64,000 nt of DNA from Argopecten irradians (taxonomy: Eukaryota > Mollusca > Bivalvia > Pectinida > Pectinidae), in NCBI RefSeq assembly GCF_041381155.1, contig NC_091134.1:38461338-38525337 (forward strand), read 5' to 3'. Both the position numbers and the translations under genes were made by a program. Shown here piece by piece: positions 53,101 to 63,426 of the stretch (positions within the stretch are counted from its first letter, which is position 1; each line of letters begins with the position of its first letter). The notes below the pieces were generated by a model, which had not been told where the DNA came from, searched no databases, and was given only the letters and a program-made list of their open reading frames with translations.

Positions 53101-56100
53101 TCTGTAAGAGGAGGAACAGTGACATATCCAGGATCAGACTCCACAGTGTTAACACTAATGGAGTCCAGGGAGGCATAAACGTTCCTGTGACCAGGATCAG
53201 ACATTGAGGATCTGTTAGTGTAGTAATCTGATATAGGTTTGAAATCTGAATCTCCAGACCGGTCCGATCCAATACTGACCGAGTCTGGTGCTGACCGTGG
53301 GCAGATAACACTGTAACCTGAATTTGAATCCACAGAGGAACAATAATTAACCAATCCATAATGAGGCTTTGGAGGAACTGGCGGAGGTGCTAACATTTTT
53401 TTGGTTGGTTCCAAAGTTTTCTTGTTTTGAGTTTTACGTGGCAGAGCATAAACAACAGATCTGGGTAGAGGAGGAAGTTTAGGGTGATCTTCATCATCAG
53501 TGATATCTGATTTCAGAGAAGAGGTATCACTGTCTGTAACCCATGGTAATGGCATCACTGAGTATGGATGTATCAGTCTGAAATAGAATGGTGGAGCTAA
53601 GTGACAAAATCAAAACTTTAAAGTTATTAAATTTCAAAAGTTTTTCATATTAATTTTCAAAAGTTATAAAAGTTTTTTATGAAGATAAGCTTCAAAAGTT
53701 TATCAAATCCAGTAATTAAGCTTCAAAAGTTTATCATATCAAGTTAAATAGTTTCATTTTTTTAAAAAATAAACAGGATAAAGTCAGGAAAATGTTATGT
53801 CATAATTAAATGGTATGAGAGGTTAGCCATTTAATTTTTGGATGAAAGGAGTTTCATTGTATGATGAAACCAGATTAAACTTGGGAGAATCCAATCTTTG
53901 AAATGTATGACTGTGGAATTAAACTTAGTGCTATAGATTGGCAAGATATATATGTCGTGTAGTGTGTAGGATAGGAAGAAGATACCTGCCACTAGCCGTG
54001 GAGCTGACATCCTCGTTACTGCTGAATGATGGAACACGGACAGAGTTCAGAGGAATCTGGTACTCACTCAGCTCCTGTTAAACATGTAATGGCATCGATC
54101 ATATTCATATATGTACTCAATACCATGTAATATATATATTTGTACTTTTACAAGTCTCCTTCATTGTATACCGGTAACAACAGACCTTGGAGATCATCCA
54201 ATTAAATTAATTGAACTGTTTACTGTTAAATACTTAAGTTTTGCATAATTTCGAAAAAGACCTCAAACACCAATAATTCTATAAAACATAATTACAAGAT
54301 GTAAGATATAGTTAAAAGTCCATGATCACAAATCATTGTACAATGTATATGTGATTATATTAAACTAATGAAAATGTGAAATATGTACATAAAGTGAAAA
54401 TAAAATGATTTAAAGTAATATTTGAAACGAGATAAATATTTGTCTTATAAAGTTTATTGATACATTGTATATTTATCTTCTAAATGAAATTTAGTTTCAC
54501 CACAAAATTGTTTTCACCGATACAAGTTATCAATTTCAAGCAAAAAATTTCAATCAAGTGGAAAAATATTTCTATTTTATGAATCAAACCAGAAAAAAAG
54601 AACACCTTTTATAAATAATTATAGAACTTAAGCATCCTTACAAATTATTACAAGTTGAATTCTGTATAAATGGAAAATATTATAAGTATTAAACGGTACA
54701 AATATGACTCTATTACTGCGCGGGACGCTATACCGTTGACAAACGTACTTGTCTAGCCGCGCCGTGATCAGTGCAGCTGACACAGGTAGCTGATACAGTG
54801 ACTGGTGTGATTGTGCTATATTTAGATCGTGTGATTTGTAGTATCCGAGCATGCGGGATTACCGGAAGCGCAGTGACACTCGTGAATGGAGATTTTATAT
54901 ATATCACCATCAACGTATATAGTAGATCTAAGCCCCTGGTATCACACAAAATTACTTTCTTAGTAACCGATTGCTTGTGCCAAAGCCTTTCTGTTTTTTG
55001 AAAAACAAGTCTGTAACCCATAGAAAATAACTTTCAAACAGAAATTCAATAGACAGACAATAAAGATTGAGAAAAAACAGGTGGGTTTTTGTCAAGAAAA
55101 CACACGTTAATTATTGTTTTATTACAAGTAAATCATATATTCAAATATAACTAATGTATGAATAAATATTGTTTAACAGCGCTGCTTATATCGCTATTTT
55201 TTTTCCTTCTATTTTGCCTCATATAATCATGGTTGCATTTACAGGTAGCACATCAGAAAAAATATATAATTTACCCGGTACTGAAAATATTTTAACTTGC
55301 ATGGTATTGTGGAAATGTCATGAGAGGATTATTTCCAAACAGGATGATCTTAATGATATATAAATTCAACATACATATTTCGTTTTTCGGTGCACAGTTG
55401 AGTCGACATCTACCGACGTACTCTCGTGGACGTGGCTGTCCCTTTGATCAATCGGTCAGTTAGGTATAATTGACAGACATGCGAAGTGTATGGCCCCTCC
55501 CCCGTTACTATAGGTAAATATCATTGGCTGGCTAGCTCTAACCACACGTGTCAGTAATACAGGTGATTGACAAGGCGGCGTGGTTTCTGAACCGACTGGT
55601 GACCCATGCCAGCTATTTAGAAATTTTTTTGGACATGTTTCTAAAATAACTGGCATTTTGTATGATTTTTAAAATCATGGTTCACCAGAAAATCTACTAG
55701 ATTCTACTAGAATTTGTGTTTAGACTACAGATATACGTCATACAATATGTTATTACTACCAAGCACTGACGGCTGCGATGTCTGAAAAGCTACCGTAAGG
55801 AAAAGAAATCTTCCTTGTAATTCATAGAATAACTCCTTACATCCACAGCATTAATAACAATATATCATGTAAGTTTATCATTAGTGTATGCTTTTTTGGT
55901 ACAAAATTTCCTCGGCATGAAAATCCTCTGGTACGAAAACTCCCGTATTCGTTGACAGATCCTGATGCGATAAACTGTTTTTCTCCATCTTTTGACATCC
56001 GCGTCTCATAATCATTAATCCGGTTAATTCGCTCATTTGTTGTATGTCATACCGTTTGTGTATAGATCAATTAGTCGTAGTCTTGTTTTTTCGTCAGTTC

Positions 56101-59100
56101 GTTGTCCGTTGGAGTAGAGTTTACCGCGAACATGTGAGTGTCAGCTTACGCGTTTGTATTGCGTTGTTCTATATTTAAACTATGCGGCTAGTACACCACT
56201 TTCCTGCGCAGTGCTCAAGGTACCTGTATCAGCCGCACTGATCACGGCGCGGCAAGACAAGTTTGTCAACGGTATAGTGTCCCGCGTGGTAAAAGTTTAC
56301 TGCGATAAACAGGTGCTTGTTCAAACTTACCAGAATAGGTGACACCTGGCTGTTTTGTATTGTTCTGACTTTCGGGGAAGCAAATGTACTAACTGGTCTA
56401 CGGACTGGCCTCTGTAAAATTAACATAGACAAGATAGGTGAAAACCCCAAAATCCCTCACAGCAGGGTATAGTATACATAGAAAAACACAGAACAAAACT
56501 TATCTAGAAACTGGTTATTCAGAGTTAGAGAGCATAGAAAAAAATGCTGTTTATTTTTGTGCGCGAGGGTTCTGATGACAGTTGGCCTAGCCATTCGAAA
56601 CATGTAAACCAAATAAATAAATCCTTTTGTACAGAGTCCTTGGTGTTGATGCTTTCCTATTTCCATTTGTTATTCACTATTGTCTATGGAGTGCTGTGGA
56701 ATACTTTTTGTATCCACCTTGGATTCCTCCACCGAATCTTCATCAACCAGCAACTTCAGAACTTTGGATACCTCCGCCATCCCCTTTATTTACATAATTT
56801 GAATACATAATAAAAAGTATCCTTAGAACCACCAAATACTACATCTTAAACAGGGTGTTCATGTTATTTAAGTGTACGTTCAACTGTTGATGATAATGAA
56901 ATTTAATTTTATCACTTTACTTACAACAGGAGTACAATTTTCCTTATCCTGATTCTGCAGTTTAGGGGGTGTTTTCCCAAATGTTGAGAAAGGAGAATCC
57001 AGAAATCCTCCATTTTCTACAGAGAGTCGCTTTGACTTGGGTCTCTTTATGGCAGTAAGGTGTGAGAATTCATCAGGTTCATCAAACACATTAAAGTTTA
57101 CTGTATTCTGTGAGACTTGTGGACTGTGGATTTCTTCTGAACCTCGGTAATATTTCTGTGGATTTAAAAATGTATGCAATGATAAGAAATACAGATACCA
57201 TATACTGTAGATCATGAAATATGGTGAATACTTGATATCAAAGTCACATGTTCTAACAGAACTTTTCCAGTATTAATTAATATGTGTACTTCCTGACTAA
57301 AAGATAATAATTACAGATTTCTAAATATATTTAACCATTATTGTTATGTTTATAATCAATATTTGTACAAGGCTGTAACAAGGCATCTTTACAATAGAAA
57401 TGCATGTCAAATGGATCTTGAAATTAAATTTCGTTAAAGCTAATAAAACTATTAAAAGCAAACCTGTGGTAATTTCCTTTTATTCCAAAGCTTCATAAAT
57501 GTCTTGAAGTAAGCTTTCTTCTTTGGAGATGATATCTGATGGTAAATCTTGTGTTTCTAAAGAAAAAACAGTTACACATATTACACAAAGTCTGTCAGAA
57601 TGATCTCCCTTTAATAAACCTTTTATTGTTTCTAAGACTGCCAGACTTTTCTCCCTTAAATACTTAAAATCTTTAAACAGCGATTAAAAAAATAATAAAG
57701 AAAAATTGACAAAATATACTGAAAATGAAGATAATTGATCTCATAGTATCACATCATGAAATATGTGTAATGGTGTAGATTTAATCATTATTATTCTATT
57801 TCCTTAAAGTTTGAGAATGGTCTGTCATACCTCTTCCTCTATCCAGGTGTGAAATTCTATTTGCTTGTTTAGGAAGTCATCCATAGATATCTTGTCTGTA
57901 AAACAAAGAAAAAGAATCAAAACTATTGTCACTTCACACAAAATGCATATTACTATTATCTAATATTACATGCAATACATATACTAAAAAGAAATATGTT
58001 TACATGGGAAAAAATTCCAATTACATTGTAAATCAGGATTGATTGAATGAATTAATATATAGAAACAAAATATCCCAGAGAAATATTGCTGTCCTCCACT
58101 AAAAAAAATATATAAAGTAGCAAACTTCTTCCATAATAGTCTTTGGTAAATAGTAGTAGAAATCTTTTAGTTATCAAAATCCAAGATGGCCACCTGTCAA
58201 CCAGATAGGCTAACATGAAATAAAATGACATTGTTTATTTATCATCTAAAGAGATTTTCCATAAAGACTATTCCTGGAAACAAGATGTTTCAAAGAAACA
58301 CTTAACACATTTTTATGGTGGTATATTAAAGGCCCATTACTTTAGTGAAACAATTTTTTTCTTCTTAAAAACATCAATAATATACGAAAATGTATATTAA
58401 TGGCTTAAGAGGATGTTATAACATCAACCAAATGCCGGGTTCCCTGCGTAAATTATGTTAACAGTGAAAATTCATGTTGCTGTTTTGCTGTCTGGCGCAG
58501 TGATAATCAACTGACATTCCGTAATTAAGACAAAGGCAGGAAACATAAAACCATCAGCAATATGAAAATTAGCATTAAATTTATTTCAGTTAAATTGTTA
58601 AGAAGGTGATGGAAAGTGTAGTATTTACGGTAAGTTAATAACTTTTGTGACTCTATACAATTATCAATTTTGTTTTACATTCCCATTTTAAAAATTAAAA
58701 GCCGTTTCGGAAAGGTAGTGGGCCTTTAAACTTTACTGAATAAGCCGAGGATCATAGTATATGAAGATTTATTTTACATTTTCTTCCTACATTTTAATTC
58801 TTTCTTATAAGATGTTCATACTTTGTTCCTTCTTTTTCCTGATGAGCTCATGTCGTTGTTTCTCCCTACGTGTGAGTCGTCGTGCAAGTGTACGTTGTGT
58901 GTGACTGGCCTGGTTCATGTTCTCCACAGAGGAATCTACATAGGTAATATGGATAAAAACGTTAGAATGCAAGTCTTAAATATACATAAATAAAATAGAC
59001 AAAATGTGGTCAAAATATAGATTTTGTAAGCTTTTTTAACAATTTTAATTTGATCACTACTGACACACAATGTTTAAACAATCAGTCTGTATACCTGCAT

Positions 59101-62100
59101 AATACCACAAGTAACAAGTACATGGACTGTAATTCATTCTCTGTATACCTGCATAATACCACAAGTAACAAGTACATGGACTGTAATTCATTCTCTTTTC
59201 TCCCATACTTGACAGGGTTATCCCGCAGTTCCTTAGGAAAAGATAACTCTTTCTCCCATACTTTACAGGGATATCCTGTGGTTGCTAGTGAAAAGATAAC
59301 TCTATCTTACACAGTGGGTGTAGGACAGCTCACACGCGCTAGACAATAATGTGACGTCATCAATACATGCGGCATAGCTGCAGCGTGCATTGTCGATGAC
59401 ATCATCAACTTTGACGCATAACGACATTCCTGTGATAATTATGTGATAAAAACCTGGAATGCAATAGAAATTTCATATTTTTTCAAATAAGTATGGGAAA
59501 AAAAGAATTAAACATGGGTCTGTCAAGTGGACAAGGATATCTCAACCTATTTGAAAGATTTTGCCGTCAATCATTGGGTTAACATGCCAAAATCTTTCAA
59601 TCGGGTTGAGATATCCCTGTCCGCTTGACTGACCCATGTAAGATTCTATTAGTCTTTTACCGGAGTAGAGAAAATACAGCTTACACGCGCTAGACTATGA
59701 CGTGACGTCATCAATACATGTGGTGAGTATTGTCTGCGACATCATTAATTTTGACGCACTGTGACATTCCTTTGATTGAGGCGTTTTTGGTAATGACTAA
59801 TGTTTCTAAAAACTGCGTTTTCATAATGCTTCGTGAAAGTATGGGAGAAAAATAATCAGACATGGGTCTATCAATTCAAGTGGACAGGCATATCTCAACC
59901 CTTGTGAAAGATATTGGCCACCAACCCTCGGCAAGCCTTGGGCTGACCAGCCAAAATCTTTCACTTAGGTTGAGATATCCCTGTCCACTAGACAGACCCA
60001 TGTAAGATTCTATTAGTCTTCTGAGGTTTGGATGCTCAAATTTACCTGTATCTTCTTCACCACTTGGCTGTGAGTCTGAAGAACTGCACGCCATTTCTTC
60101 ATCACTGTACTGATATTGTAAAGTCTTTTTCGATTTTGTTGGAGGCTTACTTGGAGAGCCATCTTTCTTCTTCTTGTGGTATTTTGGAGATTGTGACTGT
60201 TCATCTGATACTGACAAAACTGTTCTCTTCTTATTCCTGTAAAAAACATAATTTTTTCCATTTTTATTTGATAAATTTCATAAAACTCTTTAAAATTTAC
60301 CAGCAAATGTTGCTTTGTTGGAGAACCTAATGGGATTATAATGTTATCATACAAATATTTTGTAAAAAGTAGTCCCTCAAAGCATCCCCTTTCTGTAAGA
60401 GTAATGCTAATCACTAATGGGATTTATCAGACATGGTTTTGCATCTATGAAAAATAAATGAACAATTGACAAAAATGGGCAACTACTAAAATTAATACAT
60501 TTTTAATAATTCAAGGTGTCATATTTCATCCCCCATTAAAGGCATTTTATTAGATTCCAAGGTGGAAATAGATGTTTTTAAATACCAAGTCGCTGATTTC
60601 TGCATTTCATGTCTAACTACATATATATATATAAGTAAAAAAGAACCGTGTCCATGTGAAAATAGACAATGAACAAGGTGATTATTTAAGAAGGAATTTC
60701 ATCAGATTTTTAGACAATTGTTTTATAATCTGGCAATCAGATAAAGATGTAAATACATTATTTCAAGAACTTAATAAGCTACATCCTGATATACAGTACA
60801 CAATGGATTCTAGTACAGTAAAACTACCGTTTTTGGATATATCTGTACATATTAAAAATGGTGAAATCACTACTGACTTGTATTGTAAGCCGACAGATTC
60901 GCATAACTATCTTGATTTTTATTCAAATCATGCAAGGCATGTAAAGCTAAATATCCCCTTTAATTTAGCGTCCCGTCTAATCACAATCGTAAGTGATAAA
61001 ACTGTTTTAGCTAAACGCTTAGATAACATCGCTATTGATATTATAAAAAACAGCATTATCCACAAGAAGTTATAGATTATGGAGTTGAAAGAGCAAAAAA
61101 AGAAGAACCTATTCATTTAAGGAAACCGAATAAAGTGGAATCCAAAAGCAATATAATACCTTTTGTCAGTACTTTTAATCCAAACAACTACAATATTTTT
61201 CTAATTGTAAAAGGTTGTGAAGATTACATGAAAAATAGCGACAGAATGAAATTGATTTTATCTAACAAGAAAATAATAAATTGCAAGCGTCAACCTAAAA
61301 ACCTTAAACGTATTTTATGTGCGTCAAAATTTGATTCGAAAATTCAAGATACTTCTGTCACTAAATGTATGCAAATGCGTTGCAAAACATGTGATATTAT
61401 TATAGAGTGTAAAAATTATACATTCAAAAATGGTTTTAATTTCAAAATTAAAACTTATATGAATTGTACATCCAAAAATGTCATATATGCACTTATTTGT
61501 AGCAAATGCTCAGATTTTTATATTGGTCAGACAGGAATGGAATTGAGAAAGAGAGTTACATTACACCGACAACAAACCAAAACAGACCATCTCAGATATT
61601 TAACAGTAAACGAACATTGTCATATGTGTGCTCATGATAACTAATATTTTACCAATATATCAAATGTCTAATTCAGATCTTTTAAAAAGAGAAAATAAAG
61701 AAATGTATTTCATTCAACTTATGAAACCTGTGTTAAATTCAGAACGGGACAAAGGAACTTCATATTAGTTTTTATTTTGTCCTCATGTTTTTGTTAGTTT
61801 CTTCCAGAACCATTCACAATATCTTTATGTACCATGTCATGACGTAATCTTACTATGACGTCATTGTACTATGACGTCATGTTTTACAAATAAAAGAATT
61901 CAAACCCCTGAAGACCGGCATGAGCTGAGAAAGCGCTAGGGAGGAAAAAACTGTTTTATAGTTGTGTTTTCTTTTTATGTTATATAGCTGGCCTCTTATA
62001 AGGACCCTCTTCCAATTTCTGTTGAAGTCTTATTTGGATTGTAATAGGAATGTAGTGGCCAGACCGGGATTTGAATCTGGGACCTCCGAATTTCGAAGAC

Positions 62101-62921
62101 CAGCTGAATGCTATACCACTGCATCTGCTTAAGTTATACCTGGTCGCCAATGATCGACACAGTCCAATCCCTTTCTATGGCAGTATATACTCTATGTAAT
62201 GAGATTGCACTCTCCCCTCCCTTTCCTCTCCTTAAATATTCCCCTCTTAGTTTTCACTTTATCGGGCAACTGGTCGTGATGGTTTTCTATTCGAGTAGAG
62301 TGTACATTATGAGATTGTATACACGATACCTGCTTAAATTTAGTCAAAATTTTCTAACAATTAATCTTGCAATAGATGTAGCAGATATTGCATGTCTTGA
62401 ATTAACATCGGAACCCTTCAGATTAGCTTATAAAATTATGCAAGAATCATCTGAACATCTAAAATTAATTTGAAAAATGTTATCACTCCTTCTTTGAGTA
62501 AGAAACTCGTAAAAGTTATATATATATATGCATTATATATATCATTTTCTGCTGATTTTATTTGGCATAAACGTCGTACAAATACTTATTTAAATTTAAT
62601 ATTGACTTTAAAGTTTTACTCGGTTACAGTAATGACGATTTACGATCTGGGGGTGGGGTATGCGCATGCTAATATACACAGTCAATAGGTCACAGGCTTA
62701 CTGTACCTACATGTACAGATTATTTACACCAAGTTACAGAGTAACAGAGCAAAAATTTAAATAGGCCGACAGGGCACCTGTTCAGTTCATTCAAAATACG
62801 TCTTTGGTTGTAGAATGAACGATGCACGACTAAATGTGTTTATTGTTGTGACTATGTTAACGATGTATTCTTTCAATATATTTCATTAGTAATTTAGTAT
62901 TTTGTACCTGAAAATATCCAT
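50166..62921 (-). CDS. Uncharacterised tyrosine-motif-rich docking-type protein
   Basis: Nine phase-consistent exons: 62908-62921, 60046-60236, 58822-58935, 57831-57895, 57464-57556, 56925-57155, 56331-56411, 53986-54074, 50166-53577, giving 1,429 residues and a stop. Exon 1 supplies only MDIF plus two bases. Residues 5-68 are Lys/Ser-rich with nuclear-localisation-like basic runs. Residues 69-159 form a basic helical region (LARRLTRREKQRHELIRKKK; ISMDDFLNKQIEFHTWIEEE; FKTFMKLWNKRKLPQKYY) that looks conserved but that I cannot place. The last exon (from residue 293) is disordered and dense in Tyr motifs: YALP, YAVP and YAAP, five 37-38-residue repeats with SPGYMEM or variants (Tyr near 693, 730, 767, 804, 842), and an SH3-type PPPVPPKP near 357. 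YMxM motifs in IRS and Gab adaptors bind PI3-kinase SH2 domains, so a docking role is inferred. No PH, PTB or catalytic domain is visible. Confidence 0.8.
51920..52400 (-). repeat. Coding tandem repeat, five 111-bp units with YMEM-type motifs
   Basis: Tyr codons of the repeats fall at plus 52377-52379, 52266-52268, 52155-52157, 52044-52046 and 51930-51932. The spacing is 111 bp three times, then 114 bp. The first two units are almost identical in protein (SPGYMEMDSIKNTITGS), the third and fourth are progressively diverged, and the fifth becomes SPGYVDLQK. The motif SP-G/E-Y-M-x-M survives in the first four although the flanks change, which suggests selection on the Tyr motif. Confidence 0.9.
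53580..53780. repeat. Short TTCAAAAGTTT motif repeats
   Basis: TTCAAAAGTTT or TTCAAAAGTTA recurs five times within about 120 bp just upstream of the last exon of the docking-type gene, in the intron. Spacing is irregular. It looks like a local slippage product; it lies right next to the acceptor at 53578. Confidence 0.5.
54711..56294. mobile_element. 1.6-kb element with roughly 80-bp terminal inverted repeats
   Basis: GGGACGCTATACCGTTGACA and TAGCCGCGCCGTGATCAGTG at the left (54711-54800) are mirrored at the right (56215-56294, with GGTATAGTGTCCCGCG and CACTGATCACGGCGCGGC). The element lies in the intron between the 56331-56411 and 53986-54074 exons. Its interior holds a 17-bp hairpin at 55606-55656 (TGCCAGCTATTTAGAAA) and a CCAAT and GC-box stretch near 55.5 kb. 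No transposase frame is visible, so it is non-autonomous or decayed. Confidence 0.65.
58326..58729. mobile_element. MITE with TTAA target duplication (type 2)
   Basis: AGGCCCATTACTTT at the left and AAAGGTAGTGGGCCT at the right are inverted, each bordered by TTAA. The target choice is the same as the 28.3-kb MITE but the ends are unrelated, so this is a second family. It is 404 bp long, non-coding, and lies in an intron of the docking-type gene. Confidence 0.8.
59085..59200 (+). repeat. 56-bp tandem duplication
   Basis: A segment with CTGTATACCTGCATAATACC and AAGTACATGGACTG occurs twice back to back without visible differences. This indicates a very recent duplication or an assembly artefact. 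It is intronic in the docking-type gene. Confidence 0.85.
59326..60020. repeat. Two tandem copies of an inverted-repeat MITE
   Basis: Copies start at 59326 and 59677, 351 bp apart. Each runs from CAGCT(C/T)ACACGCGCTAGAC through GTGACGTCATCAATACATG to arms CATGGGTCT..GTGGACA and TGTCC..AGACCCATG, then GTAAGATTCTATTAGTCTT. A third copy lies at 10.7-11.0 kb. The second copy ends only about 25 bp from the exon donor at 60045, so the element sits against a splice site. Confidence 0.8.
60640..61990 (+). mobile_element. Penelope-like element, 5'-truncated, with RT tail and GIY-YIG endonuclease
   Basis: The first part (to 61075) encodes the reverse transcriptase palm and thumb end: RFLDNCFIIW, LHPDIQYTMD, LPFLDISVHI and DLYCKPTDSHNYL. 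The second (to 61644) encodes the linker and a GIY-YIG nuclease: MRCKTCDIIIECKNYTF, VIYALICSKCSDFYIGQTG, LRKRVTLHRQQ. A further stretch gives KRENKEMYFIQLMKPVLNSE. The three pieces lie in different frames, so the copy is inactive. RT followed by GIY-YIG is diagnostic of Penelope-like elements. The coding sequence begins inside RT. It sits antisense in intron 1 of the docking-type gene. Confidence 0.85.
61905..61941 (+). ncRNA. Minimal hammerhead ribozyme-like motif at the 3' end of the Penelope-like element
   Basis: The core CUGAAGA (61908-61914; CUGANGA is the invariant pattern) and GAAA (61929-61932) flank a stem II made of CGGC, loop AUGA and GCUG. CCC (61905-61907) pairs with GGG (61939-61941) as stem I. 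UA just before GGG provides the U-H cleavage site. The helix III position holds the self-complementary GCGC. Penelope-like elements are known to carry minimal hammerheads with very short helix III that may work as dimers. One mismatch lies at the base of stem II. Activity is untested. Confidence 0.6.
62044..62130 (-). repeat. tRNA-derived SINE head
   Basis: On the minus strand an A-box-like TGGTATAGCATTCAGC is followed, about 30 bp on, by a B-box-like AGATTCAAATCCCGG. The acceptor-stem ends do not pair as in a working tRNA. It lies just downstream of the Penelope-like element. A SINE or tRNA relic is the best reading. Confidence 0.5.
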
Positions 62922-63426
62922 GAAGCACTTGCTCTGATTTTCAAAACAAACCGAATTTCAATTTGACCGCCTCAGCTGTAAACTGAAAGTAATTGCTTAG
63001 ACGTTTGAATTCTACACAATTTTAGCGTTGATCATACAAGTGTCTAAATCACAATGATTTATGGAAAATCATTTATTTTACTAATCGTTTATCCGATATA
63101 AACGGAACGCAGTGTCTACAGAATAAGCTATATTAATGATAATTATGAGATTGATAAATATTATTTAGTGTCTAATTACCATTAAATTCAAGTTTAAAGT
63201 AAAAAAATCATCGAAAATGGAATAATAGCATTTAAATACCATGAACTAGTTTAAAAGTTTATGACTGATGGCTATTCTTAAAAATGTATTAACCAGGTAA
63301 ACACATCGTCGTATTTGGGATAAAGTTGCCGACTCTCTCATCAAGTGATTTTACGGTGTACTGATTCATTAAGTGAACATAAACTGAAGATTTTGTGGTG
63401 AACATACTTATACTGGTCTTATTGAC
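62922..63426. promoter_or_regulatory. Head-to-head intergenic region, probable bidirectional promoter
   Basis: Only 505 bp separates the start codon of the docking-type gene (minus, 62921) from that of the HAD phosphatase (plus, 63427). Both promoters and 5' leaders must lie here or overlap the first exons. No TATA box with good context is visible. Confidence 0.5.

Noticed and set aside
60013-60414. 133-codon minus-strand frame over exon 2 of the docking-type gene
   Set aside because: It is an alternative frame of the exon. Only the other frame joins exons 1 and 3 in phase.
62044-62130. Functional tRNA gene
   Set aside because: A and B boxes are present but the acceptor stem and anticodon arm do not fold, so a SINE or relic is more likely.
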